Below, piece by piece: positions 48,481 to 58,698 of a stretch of 64,000 nucleotides of DNA. Positions within the stretch are counted from its first letter, which is position 1, and every line of letters starts with the position of its first letter. The translations under genes and the position numbers were made by a program. Where the stretch lies: contig CM043959.1 of NCBI GenBank assembly GCA_014529385.2, forward strand, positions 62,261,753 to 62,325,752. The letters run 5' to 3'. This DNA is from Adiantum capillus-veneris (lineage: Eukaryota > Streptophyta > Polypodiopsida > Polypodiales > Pteridaceae). The notes under the pieces are model-generated. The model had not been told where the DNA came from. It searched no databases and saw nothing but the letters and a program-made list of their open reading frames with translations.

Positions 48481-48985
48481 TCTATACCCCCCTTCAAAAG
48501 AGGGCACACCAAGTGGATGGTTTTGAGTGGGATGAAGAGGCTCAAGTAGATTTTGACAGGGTGAAGGAAATCTTGTGTCAACTGCCTATGATGTGACCTC
48601 CCAATCATAAAGATGATTTTTATGTTGCCATGACGGTAGGCACAATATCCATTGGGGCACTACTATTGCAGAAGGTGGGCAAGAGATGTAAACCTACTTA
48701 TTTTGAAATCAGAGTGATAAGTCCTCGAGAGGGACCTACACCAAAGATGAGCAATGGGCCATGGCCTTAGTTTTTTCCTACAAGAAGTTCAAGGTGTATC
48801 TCATTGTGTGGAAAGTTTTTGTGCTGACAACCAACAATTTATTGCTGCAGGTAGTGCTGCACTTGAAGCCAAAGAAGCAGATCATGAAGTGGGTGATAGA
48901 GCTATAGGAGTTTGAATTTGAATTCAAAATTGACCATACAAGTCAATCTCACCTGGCGGATATTTTGGTCAGCAAGGCCATTGAT
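48481..48985 (+). pseudogene. Gypsy-2 RNase H (first domain)
   Basis: Degraded RNase H with FEWDEEAQVDFDRVKEILCQ, FYVAMTVGTISIGALLLQKV and FEFKIDHTSQSHLADILVSK, the usual end of the Gypsy RNase H. Several frames and stops. Confidence 0.75.
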
Positions 48986-49500
48986 TTGCCAATCTATCCC
49001 AAGGTGGTGCGGGATGAAACCATGGAGGAACCTGATTTAGTGGGAGCTTTTACCATGTGGTTTGATGGAGCATATAGGAAGATAATACAAAAGGCAAGTG
49101 GAGGTGTGGTTATACGGGATCCACACGACAGGGTCATCTTTTTGAAAGCCTACGACGTGGAGGATATTCGCACCAATAATGAGGCGGAGTATCTCACCCT
49201 CCATTTAGGTTTAAAGTAGTGTGTCAGGTTTGATATCTCAAGGTTACTGTGGTGAAAGGTAATGCATTATTAATTCTCAAGCAGTTGTTGGGCCAAAGGC
49301 AGGTGAAACGGGACTCATTAAAGCATTGGTTCTATGTCATTAAAGAGTTGTTGAAGTTTTTTGAAGAGGTTCAATTCAAATATATCAAAAGAGAGCAAAA
49401 CCATGAAGCAGATCAACTTGCAAGCAGTAATGTGCAAGTGAAGGTTATAGGTATATATGTGGCCCTAGCCACCTATGTTGGTTGTGAGAACTTAAAATAG
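48986..49500 (+). pseudogene. Gypsy-2 second, archaeal-type RNase H
   Basis: After the first RNase H come MWFDGAYRK, SGGVVIRDPHDRVIF, TNNEAEYLTLHLGLK, a frameshift, then VVKGNALLILKQLLGQRQVK and FKYIKREQNHEADQLAS. This is the additional RNase H pattern (the N-N-E-A-E-Y motif and the R-E-Q-N...A-D end) carried between RNase H and integrase by Tat-clade Gypsy elements. It is what places Gypsy-2 in that group. Confidence 0.78.
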
Positions 49501-49559
49501 ATTTAAGATTTCTTTTTAGCATTGGTTAGTGTTCTGAAAGGTTTTTCAAGCTACAGAAG

Positions 49560-51020
49560 CGGAGGGTAGTGCAGAAGTCTTGCAAGTTTACACTAATATG
49601 GGAGGATCTTATGACCTATGGACGGGATGAAGTGCTACGAATGGTACTTTATAAAGAAGAAATCGGTATGGTGCTAGAGCAATTTCATGAAGAGAGTGGA
49701 CATCAAGGTAAAGACCATGTTTTGTTTCAAATCTTCAGAGCAGGTTTTTGGTGGTTGTTGCTAGTACGTGATGTACACTATTGGTGCAAAAACTGCGACG
49801 AATGACTATGGGTAAGAGGAGGCTGATAGGAGCTATCATTGCCCATAATTCTTTTGAGAAGTGGGCCTGGATACCATTGTTCCTCTCCCAAAGTTGGCAA
49901 GCAAGAAAAAATACATTGTGGAGATTGACTACCTTACTCGTTGGGTCAAAGCCAAAGTTGTGAAGGAGGTAAATGCTCATGTGGTAGCTCAATTTCTTTT
50001 TGACAACATCTGTTTTCTTTTTGCAGTGCCATGGATGCTTATGTCAAATAGAGGACATGGATTTAGGACTAAACTTATGAAGGATTTAGTGGATAAGATG
50101 GGCATTCAACACCGATTTTCTTTACCTTATCATCCTCAATGGCAAAATCATAAGGATGTTGACAAAGTATGTTTACAAGTAGGAGGCAGAGTGGGAAGTG
50201 GATCTCAAAAAATGTTTGTGGGCATACAGTACGTCCTACAAGGTGGCGACCAATTTTATCCCATTTTAATTGGTCTACGGCCAAAACCAAAGTTGTGAAG
50301 GAGGTAAATGCTCATGTGGTAGCTCAATTTGTTTTTGACAACATTTGTTGTCTTTTTGGAGTGCCATAGATGCTCGTGTCAGATAGAGGACATGGAGTTA
50401 GGAGTAAACTTATGAAGGATTTAGTGGAGAAGATGGGCATTCAACACCGATTTTCTTTACCTTATCATCCTCAATGCAATGGTTTGATAGAAAGTGCAAA
50501 TGGCAAAATCATAAGGATGTTGACAAAGTATGTTTACAAGCAAGAGGCGGAGTGGGAACTGAATCTCAAAAAATGTTTGTGGGCATACAGGACGTCCTAC
50601 AAGGTGGCGACCAATTTTACCCCATTTTAATTGATGTACGACAAGGAGGTGGTACTTCCGATGCATATGCAAGTGGGTGATTTGAAGGGGATGTGGCAAG
50701 TCAATTCCACAGAACAGGGGATGCTACAACATTGAATTGTTAGTCTCCAAGCTTTGCAGATGAACAGGGAGGCAACAACAAATTATTATGTAATGCAATG
50801 AGAGAAGAAAATTGCTAAGTTTTATTACAGTTTTCCCGATAAAAGGATAGAAGAAGGTGATCTGGTGATGAAGTACGAGAGATATTTGGATTCTACTTTC
50901 CAAAATAAGTTCAAAAAGAAGTGGACGGTCCATACAAGGTGCAAAAAGCTTTTCCAAATGGGACCGATAAATTAATAAGGGCAATCAGCAAGCTGCTTAG
51001 AAACAAGGTGAACGGGGTGT
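49560..51020 (+). pseudogene. Gypsy-2 integrase with internal tandem duplication
   Basis: An H-H-C-C finger (HEESGHQGKDH through HYWCKNCDE, about 49690-49800) leads into the core GLDTIVPLPKLASKKKYIV and IDYLTRWVKAKVV. The catalytic-core segment is present twice (49952-50286 and 50287-50640). The second copy keeps YHPQCNGLIESANGK with the catalytic Glu. The first has lost 26 bp there, including the Glu, and shifts frame. A degraded C-terminal part follows to about 51020. Confidence 0.82.
49952..50640 (+). repeat. ~335/354-bp tandem duplication inside integrase
   Basis: CCAAAGTTGTGAAGGAGG begins both copies (49952 and 50287), and both end near the same CCCATTTTAATTG sequence. The copies differ by scattered substitutions and the 26-bp gap in the first. 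Confidence 0.9.
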
Positions 51021-51225
51021 AGCTTAAGTTGTATTTTGACAAAGGTTTGGTGCCTGATATAACCCAGATTTTATACACGGGGGGTTGGGTAACCCACTTA
51101 AGGAGGCTTGGGAGGAGCAGACATGTAGTGATGTACATATTGCACATATGGTTGTGCTGAGTGCTAGCAAAGTGTTGTAGGTTTCAAATTTTGTAAATAT
51201 GATTTTGGTTGAACATGAATATTCA

Positions 51226-51243
51226 ACAGGGGGTGGGTAATGA
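51226..51243 (+). promoter_or_regulatory. Gypsy-2 polypurine tract
   Basis: AGGGGGTGGGTAATGA lies directly before the 3' LTR start at 51244. Confidence 0.75.
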
Positions 51244-52529
51244 TGGTGCAACCAAACTTGGTTCCAACCAGTAAGTAGTTTATGTGAGGCTATGGATGCC
51301 TACAGATGTGGGACCCAACATTAAATCGGGTAAAAAAGGCTTTGCAAGCAAGGGCTAGCAAAAATGTATGCTTACAATGGTTTTTTGGTCCAAGAAGGCC
51401 TCAAAGTTAGGCTAATTGGGATGACAATCAAAGTACCCAAGATTTTGAGTTGGTGCTCTAGAATGTGATCTCCAAGATGGTCTACAAGCCCATCTAGACG
51501 GCTCGTCAAACGGAGCCATGATGTGCGAGATATGCCAGTTTAAATTTAGAAGGTCTTACAGATCTCTAACGAATAGGGTAGGTATGGCCATGTAGTGCAA
51601 GATAAAAAAAGCAGATAGCTGTGTAAATGTCAAGTTGTAGAGCATGACGACCTTCTTGGATTGCCATTCGGGGCTCTAAAGTGCAAGTTATGGCCATTTG
51701 AAAATTTATCGGGGGCTAGTTGTGTGTTCACTTGGTTGTATTGGAAAGTGTGCCATCTGGAAGTTTCATGGGCTTGTCAAAGTTCTTGGGGATAGTGCTT
51801 ATCATGTGGGTTTATCAAGAATTGGCATATCCTCAAAGTTATGTGAGGTCAAAGTTCAGGGCACCGACTCAAAGTATAGTGCTAGATTCTTTTTGCAAAC
51901 TTTGGCGGCTTGGGTTTGTGGCCCCTAAAATCTTGAGATGCAGTGAGTTCCATGCGAATTGATGTGGACAATGGGGAATCTGGGGTGGGCTTTATGGCTC
52001 GATCATGGGATGGTTGTGCACCAAATGGGAGTAGGTTGAATTCGGGGCAAAAAATGGGGATTTGTTATTAAACGTTTTATAGAACTTTTGGGGTGCATTG
52101 GGAATGGGAATGCCATGTGGCGGGAAAGTAGTCCCATATGCAGGGGGAGGTTCAAAAGGTGGAGGGCTATAAATTATGGACAGTGCACCATAAGGAGGTT
52201 ACACAAGGAAGAGGGGCTCATGGAGCTCTTGGCTTTGGTGTGCATGCATGGTGGCGCCTGCGGCACTACGCGTGGCGGAGGTTGGCTGCGTTGGGCACCT
52301 GTTGGCAATGATGGCCGATTTTGGTGACAATGGAGAGCATGAGAATTTGAGGATGTGGAAAGATTGCCCACGAGAGAGTGTTCATCAGAGGGCGCCTGGG
52401 CCCCTCTCCCAAGTTTTTGAAGGGAGGATTTTGAAGGTGAATCCCAATGGATTGGGGTGATGTGTTTACCCTGAGCTGTAGAGAGGCAAATTGTTTGTGT
52501 TCTGGGTGTGTATCCCCTTCCCCCTAACA
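51244..52529 (+). repeat. Gypsy-2 3' LTR (1,286 bp)
   Basis: Aligns with the 5' LTR from TGGTGCAACCAAACTTGG to CCCCTAACA, lacking the central ~830 bp present there. Divergence is high. Confidence 0.82.
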
Positions 52530-54640
52530 AGCTTCACTAACGAGTAGCCACAGCACAGCAGAGTCTCCCTATCTTCAAGTGTGTAAAAAATGAGTGGGAA
52601 TGCCTTTTATTTAGAGATTTGAAGGTTTCTTGTTGCTCAAATCAGCCCCTTACCTCCCCTAGTCGCCCCCTTTTGCTAAATGAGTATGTGGAGGTGTCCC
52701 TGTTATGACTAAGTGTGGAGGTGTCATAAGATCCCACTCAGTCATTAGAGCTGTCCCTCTTTACCATTTTGGGTGATACACCTCATGTTCAACCATACCA
52801 TAAGAGATGGTGGTCCATTGCTATGGGCATCCATGGACATACATACACATGCCCATGCACATACATACACATACATACCTTACACATATGAATTAATTTA
52901 ATAACACTAGGATTAAATTAATTGTCTAGTGTGAGGTCCCCCAACCCACCAGTACCAAAATTGGGATGGGGTCCTTGACAGGTCTCTAGGCCTATTAAAA
53001 ATCAGAGTCTCTAAGTAAGAAGGGTCAGGGAATATACCTTTACCATTGACAATGGCTTGGGCTATAGCCCTAGAAGAAGACCTAGTCCTATCTCACAACA
53101 AAAACGGGACAACATCTTAAAAATCCAAGACTGTTTTAGCCCTATAACTTCCACAATTTGGGCTAAGGTATTCTCAACCAACGATTTTCTCCCCCTAGCA
53201 GATGTGAGGGCCCATCCATTGGTGAATCCTTATCCAATTGGAGAAGTATTCTAAATGTTTTTAGTGTGTAGGAATGGATAGTTACTTGACTAATCAGGTC
53301 CACCCGTCCATGATTGACAACCTTAGTCAATCCCCACTTACCATCCTACACTCACACATGATTCTTTTGTTTCCTAATCATTACCACATGTGTTTTAACA
53401 TTTAAAATAATGGATTCACTTTTAACTTTCATATACAGTAATTCATTAAGACAAGTCATGGAAAATCAACATTGAAAACAGTCTTTATAAAACAAACATC
53501 TTTAGACTTAAGACAGGGTACGGTCACTTAAAATATATCTTGACAACCCTGACATGTACTCCACTTATCTCAAGCACACCTATACATGGGTGTAACAAAC
53601 AACACCTTTCCTTATTCATAATCCAGGTGGAAACCCATCACTTAATGTTCGAGATTCCCATACGCCAAACCACTTGCCCATACAACCGAGCGGTTCCCCT
53701 AGGATAAAAACGGTACCCTAAGTAGTATCCACAAACATACACATTTAGGAAAGACTCCACGTACATGGGGGTAACCAGCTCATCCATGGCTGACAAGCCA
53801 TCATTGCTCATCACCTAAAGTGAAAATATTCCAAGGAATCAGAGGTGTCTTGAGACAAGCTGTCTTAAGGATGACCAATCATTCTTTCCTAAGTCAACCA
53901 GCCTTAACTTAAACAATTCCTTCCTAATTTACAAACAAGTGCATGTGGGTTTCTTGAAAGACGTCTTTTGTTTTCAGCCAGTTTTTCTTTTCTTAATTCC
54001 TTACTCCCTCTTTTACGTATGCAATGCTAATATTTAAAAAAAAACTTAAATTATTCAAACCTAGTTATAATGAAGACCCCCTTGGGACTCGTCGGGCATT
54101 TGTTGTAGTGTTGCTAGGACCTGAATGCTCTCATCAGTAGGCTTACTACTAGGCCCAACCTCGTCGTCGTGTGACGCTCTAGCTCTTTTAGGAATACTAC
54201 CATCATCATCAGATTAAGGATTGACCTAGGTACTTTTTGGTTCCATGACTTCTATCCTTATACAAAAGGACATCTATTTATTAGGAAAATCATCCAAAAA
54301 CTTGACTTTACCTTCATATTCAATCTAATTTCTTTTTTTACTCCAACTCAGGTTAAGTTTGTAGTCCTAGATGGTATTTTTTTGACCTAGTAAATTCTTA
54401 TTTTCTTATATGGGTAAGATAACTTTATCAAAGCTTCCTTAAGGGTTGTCTAACCTCTCTTAGTTTTCTTATAAATTTCTACATCTTTTTTTTTATTTCC
54501 GCATCTTTATTAAGCTTGAAATTTGCTTATTTTTTGGTTAATATTTATTATATTCATTATCTCTTAAAGATTGAATTTCCTCAGCTTCATATTAATGGTT
54601 TATACTTCTTCTAATAATTTTTCTAGAAACTTTTAACAGT
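52530..54640. other. No gene recognised
   Basis: About 2.1 kb with no supportable gene. A short (ACAT)-rich run lies at 52852-52886. The stretch beyond 54000 becomes strongly AT-rich and passes into the tandem array. It could contain part of the long LTR of the chromovirus to the right, but I cannot show that. Confidence 0.35.
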
Positions 54641-55757
54641 AATTTCTATTTATCTTGTTTAATTTTTAGATTAAAATAGGGTTTTTGATCTATTATAATT
54701 TCTTAAACTAACTAACTAATTATTCTATAATTATCACATTTAGATGATAATATTTTCTAACTCTAGTAATTACCTTTTAATTATCAAAGCTAGTTATCTA
54801 ATTTCTCTCTTTTATTTTTAGCTAAAATCAATCTTCTTTGGCTTAATTAAATAGCTAGATTAACTTTATGATCATAAGATAATTATCACAGATTACTTAT
54901 GATGCTAACTAGTACTAATAAATATTTTATAAATATGTAACTTAGTTAGCTAATTCCTTCCTTTTATTTTAGCTAAAATTAGTTTTTTTTGTCTTAACTA
55001 AATAACTAGATTAACTTTCTAATTATAAGCTAATTATCAAAGCTTACTTATGATGTAGAATAACTTTGATAAATATTTTATAATTATCTAACTTAATTAG
55101 CTAATTTCTCTCTTTTGTTTGAAGCTAAAATCAATCTATTTTTTATCAATTAAATAGATAAATTAACTTTTTTATCATAAGATAATTTTTAAAGGTTACT
55201 TATGATGTTTAATAATTGTAATAATTATCTTATAAATTTTTAAATTAATTATCTAATTTCTCTCTTTTATTTTTAGAAAAAAACAATCTCTTTTGACTCA
55301 ATTAAATTGCTATATTAATTTTTTGATCATAAGCTGATTATCATATCTTACTTATGATGTTTAGTAACTATGATAAATAGCACATAATCATCTAAGTTAG
55401 TTTACTAGTTCCCCCCTTTAATTTGTGGAAAAAAAGAATTAATTTTTGCTTAATTAAATATTTAGATTGATTTTTTGTTAATGAGGTAATCACCTCGTGT
55501 TCCTAGTATTGTTTCCTAATTGGAATAATTAACTTAGGATATTTTAGTTAATTAAGTATGTTTCCCTTTTTTTTTTGGTTAAAAACATCTAATTATTGCC
55601 TAATTAATTTTAGAAACTAATCAAAAATTTATTATATAATTTTTAAAGATAATTATCAACCTAATTAACCTCTAATAATTATCTTGCACTAATATAAACT
55701 TAATTAGTATAATTATCCTTAATTTAAGTTTTAAAAGATTAATTTGAGTCCTAATAT
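54641..55757. repeat. AT-rich ~151-bp tandem array
   Basis: Degenerate units share an AATTTCTCTCTTTTATTTTT-like anchor at about 54641, 54801, 54952, 55103, 55255, 55407 and 55558, a spacing of mostly 151-152 bp. Each unit also carries TAATTATC... and CTTATGATG motifs. The chimeric element at 55758 sits in the end of this array. Confidence 0.75.
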
Positions 55758-55923
55758 TGTAGTGTGCTCACTACAAGACACTTGAGAGAGAGACTGGACC
55801 AAACTAAGCTTGCCCTCAACGAGTGAGGCAGCTCCGTATATTGAGCACTGGAAAGGCTACATGCCAAGAACAACAGAAGTGTCCTCCCACACTAGGTGGT
55901 CGGACCCACGACCACACACCACA
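55758..55923 (-). repeat. Chimeric element 3' LTR (left, 166 bp)
   Basis: Same length as 57366-57531 and differs from it at only a few positions by eye. It is the 3' copy because the polypurine tract abuts it. Confidence 0.9.
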
Positions 55924-55937
55924 CCTCCCCCCTTAGG
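55924..55937 (-). promoter_or_regulatory. Chimeric element polypurine tract
   Basis: Minus strand CCCTAAGGGGGGAGG borders the left LTR; its G-run fits a plus-strand primer. Confidence 0.7.
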
Positions 55938-56376
55938 GAGAAAAAGATGAACATCTTTTACAAAGTTGGATTGGGAAGGGACTCGACATAAAGGGATCAG
56001 CTCCAACGCCTCATCTGGGGGGAGTGATCATACAACAGCTTAGCGGCTAAGGACTGAGCTTGGGGAGTGGACGCGACTAGAGAGAGAACATCATCATGCC
56101 CAACACATCAAGGCATGGAATGCGTACGTCTCGCTTATGCAAACATCAGGTCGCTATCCCAATGTAATGGACAAGACGAGGAACGACTAAGGACTAAATC
56201 CTAACAAAATAAATTTTTCGTGACATACATCCCTTCCCAAAGGAGTTTGGTGTGATGATAATGGTCATTCAACAAAAACTAAATTGTGACATGAACTAAA
56301 GATGAAAAGACTATCACGAAACACATAATGAAATCTTGAGCTTCACGATTGTAGCACTTCTTCATGACCAGCAAGA
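55938..56376 (-). other. Chimeric element interior, unrecognised
   Basis: No protein recognised. It may be the original 3' untranslated interior of the parent element. Confidence 0.4.
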
Positions 56377-56577
56377 CTAGAAGGTCGGGCACCTCTGCAA
56401 CAAAGCTGCAGCAATTTCAGCCAAGTCACCCCAGAACTCTAAATAGAACCAATTGTCTTCTTTAACAGGGCGAGTGACTTGAATGGAAGAATTAGCAACG
56501 ATCTTTCTTGAATCAAGGTACCGAATCTTGACGTCGCGAATGACCACACCAATGAAGGTGGCTTTGTTGGTCCACAC
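56377..56577 (-). pseudogene. Captured fragment of an OB-fold ssDNA-binding protein gene (SSB/OSB-like)
   Basis: Minus-strand reading, about 62 codons: NKATFIGVVIRDVKIRYLDS, then KIVANSSIQVTRP, then WFYLEFWGDLAEIAAALLQR. The pattern N-K-x-x-x-I-G, a short arm, R-Y-x-x-S, V-A-N, then W-[FH]-x-x-x-F-W-G-x-L-A-E-I-A is that of the bacterial-type single-strand-binding OB fold, used in plants by organelle SSB and OSB proteins. It starts at the junction with an LTR piece and ends at a TAG soon after LLQR, so only the middle of the domain is present. The fragment carries no stop and so may be recent. No promoter or transit peptide is attached. Confidence 0.65.
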
Positions 56578-56845
56578 TCTCTCTCAAGTGTCTTGTAGTG
56601 AGCACACTACATTGGTGGAGATGACGGGCAGTTAAGAGGCAATTCTTGATTTCAGTTCTTGCTTTTTGCACGCAAGCATGGAGTTCTTGCTTGACACAGG
56701 GTAACGAGAGAGAGACTGGACCAAACTAAGCTTGCCCTCAATGAGTGAGGCAGCTCCTTATATTGAGCACTGGAAAGGCTACATGCCAAGAACAACAGAA
56801 GTGTCCTCCCACACTAGGTGGTCGGACCCACGACCACACACCACA
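56577..56845. repeat. Left arm of a 269-bp inverted repeat
   Basis: Composed, on the plus strand, of a 33-nt LTR end (to 56611), the 94-nt primer-site/leader segment (56612-56705) and 140 bp of LTR in the opposite orientation (56706-56845). It pairs with 57132-57400 with only a few mismatches. Confidence 0.92.
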
Positions 56846-57131
56846 TAGAGCTTCCCTGTATTCTGAGTGCGACGTAATTCTCGCCGATGTCAATCACTAC
56901 CGAGTTAACGAGCTTCAAGCTTCGGATAAAACTTTGGAACAAATAGTTCGATATTATTTAGATAGGGCCCGCAAGGAAGGTATTTTTAACCGGTCCCTGA
57001 CAGATGTTCCTTCAACCAATATTATAGGAATTCTCAGCCTAGGTTTTCACAATCAACATGACTATAGCGAGTTGAAACGTCTACCTGGAGAATCGGGGGT
57101 TTCAATTAATCAAATAATCCCAGAAGGAGCA
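56846..57131 (+). pseudogene. chlB: Plastid chlB fragment (light-independent protochlorophyllide reductase subunit B)
   Basis: The plus strand encodes RAS, then [67 protein letters not shown] and INQIIPEG, about 93 codons. This is the ChlB region around residues 115-210, from memory of the family. ChlB, with ChlN and ChlL, reduces protochlorophyllide in the dark. The frame is open and runs on into both flanking arms. A short stretch after ELKR is altered (PGESG) compared with the usual Leu-rich sequence. In the element's own sense the fragment is antisense. It is a nuclear plastid insert, not a working gene. Confidence 0.9.
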
Positions 57132-57400
57132 TGTGGTGTGTGGTCATGGGTCTGACCACCTAGTGTGGGAGGACACTTCTGTTGTTCTTGGCATGTAGCC
57201 TTTCCAGTGCTCAATATAAGGAGCTGCCTCACTCGTTGAGGGCAAGCTTAGTTTGGTCCAGTATCTCTCTCGTTACCCTGTGTCAAGCAAGAACTCCATG
57301 CTTGCGTGCAAAAAGCAAGAACTGAAATCAAGAATTGCCTCTTAACTGCCCGTCTCCTCCACCAATGTAGTGTGCTCACTACAAGACACTTGAGAGAGAG
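57132..57400. repeat. Right arm of the 269-bp inverted repeat
   Basis: Reverse complement of 56577-56845 with a few substitutions. It contains 140 bp of LTR (57132-57271), the inverted leader (57272-57365), and the first ~35 bp of the right LTR. A transcript through both arms would fold into a ~269-bp stem with a ~286-nt chlB loop. Confidence 0.92.
57352..57365 (-). promoter_or_regulatory. Chimeric element primer binding site candidate
   Basis: Minus strand TTGGTGGAGGAGAC directly follows the 5' LTR end. TGG at this position fits the complement of a tRNA 3' CCA, but I cannot name the tRNA. The same segment recurs at 56612. Confidence 0.5.
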
Positions 57401-57531
57401 ACTGGACCAAACTAAGCTTGCCCTCAACGAGTGAGGCAGCTCCTTATATTGAGCACTAGAAAGGCTACATGCCAAGAACAACAGAAGTGTCCTCCCACAC
57501 TAGGTGGTTGGACCCACGACCACACACCACA
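57366..57531 (-). repeat. Chimeric element 5' LTR (right, 166 bp)
   Basis: Partner of 55758-55923. Minus strand CAATATAAGG near 57442-57451 may be its TATA box. Confidence 0.9.
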
Positions 57532-57535
57532 ATAT

Positions 57536-58698
57536 GATTTAATAATTGATTAGATTAATATCCATAGTCTTGATCTAGGTAATAAGCAAAATATTAAGAG
57601 TTAAGAGAGTAATTTATAATGTAGAAAGGTTTAATCTTCTTAACTAATTAAATTAATTAAGGAATTAGAGGTAAATGAGCATAATTGTAGTATTTAAAAA
57701 GGGCTTAGGCTAATTATCGTTGATAGTTAGCTAGAGGTTTTTCTCTCTAGTGATTTTTGAGTATAGTTTCTCTCTATGTGAGAGAGAAATGGTCAGGTCT
57801 CCGAGTCTAACTCATATGTGAAGCGACAGGGCCTATTTATAGTTTCTCTGAGCATTCTAGAACTTTCCTGGGCTTGATCAGTCAGCAGCTGCTTGTAGCT
57901 CAGGAAACCCCTAGGCTCAAGAAGGCGCCATCTTCTGCAAATCTTGTACCTCGCAGCTCCTGCTATCTCCTCCCACAGCTTGCCTGATTTAAAAATCAAT
58001 CCTTCTAAATTTCTAAGCTATTTTGTGCTATTTTCATAAATATCTGGGAGGCCTTAGTAAAAGTCTATGCTTAAATGATTACTGCAACCATCCAATTATT
58101 TTTACAAATTAAAATGACACTGAATATTTCAGAAAGGACTGCGGTGTCAGTTTTACCCGAATCCAGTTCTTATAATTCCTACCTATAGGTTTGTTGTGCT
58201 TAAGATTTTAAAAATACCAATTTTAACTACTTTTGAGATAATGTTTTACCTGTTTGTACATCCAATGTTTTCTTCTATAACTTTGAGTTCATTTCCCAGT
58301 AGCTAGAGAGGTGGAAACCTTACATGTAGAGTGAGCTTAGCTTATCAGAATGTAATTCTGAAAGTTGTTATTAAAAGACAAGATTGAGGGTGACAAGCTA
58401 ATGTGTCAGATGCACATGCCTGCTATATTTAGCAATTTTCAAAGTAGACAACTATTTTTATGGAAATTCAGGTCGGGGTAGATTTAGACGAGACGAACGT
58501 GTTTAGGTGGGTGTAAGCACCTCAAAAATTACTATATTTGGACAAAAGTGACAAAAAAGTAAATTTTTCATTTTTGAAAAGCTCACATCAATATATTTAT
58601 CATTGGCTTGTTGAAAGTGTAAAAGCTGTCAAAAATAGAAACTTTCTATTTATGACCAAAATGTGTTGATATTAATCTTGGGTGGCAAAGATCTTACA
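57536..58698 (-). repeat. Probable 3' LTR of the chromovirus
   Basis: Minus-strand TGTAAGAT begins at 58698 directly after the purine tract AAGTTGGGGAG, the normal start of a 3' LTR. The left end is unclear because the AT-rich array and the chimeric element follow. No second LTR is in the window, so the call rests on position. Confidence 0.55.
57833..57842 (-). promoter_or_regulatory. TATA box in the probable chromovirus LTR
   Basis: Minus strand CTATAAATAG followed by GCCCTG is an excellent plant TATA box, about 860 bp into the LTR. Confidence 0.6.

Larger units (their letters stand above)
32871..52529 (+). mobile_element. Gypsy-2: Tat-like Ty3/Gypsy element with two nested Copia insertions
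   Basis: Homologous LTRs at 32871-35003 and 51244-52529 enclose, once Copia-2 and Copia-3 are removed, gag, protease, reverse transcriptase, RNase H, a second RNase H, and integrase in Gypsy order. The second RNase H between RNase H and integrase is the mark of the Tat clade. The span is 19.7 kb, and about 8.9 kb without the nested elements and their target duplications. LTR divergence is high, roughly a fifth of positions in a compared stretch, so it is much older than its passengers. Flanking GACAT and AGCTT do not match, so I could not confirm a target duplication. Confidence 0.88.
55758..57531 (-). mobile_element. Chimeric small LTR element carrying gene fragments and an inverted repeat
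   Basis: Two 166-bp direct repeats (55758-55923 and 57366-57531) begin TGTGGTGTGTGG and end CACTACA on the minus strand. They are flanked by a 4-bp ATAT duplication (55754-55757, 57532-57535), or AATAT if the last base is shared. A purine tract lies inside the left repeat and a TGG-type primer-site candidate inside the right one. The 1.4-kb interior has no gag or pol. It holds an ssDNA-binding-protein fragment and a plastid chlB fragment between 269-bp inverted arms. It resembles a TRIM-like non-autonomous retroelement that has captured host and organelle sequence. The captured content looks assembled by template switching, which is an inference. Confidence 0.82.

Noticed and set aside
56745-57155. 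The 136-codon open frame through chlB as a functional new gene
   Set aside because: Only the central ~93 codons are ChlB-like; both ends are translated inverted LTR sequence, and the fragment lacks most of the protein, including the parts on either side needed for subunit assembly.
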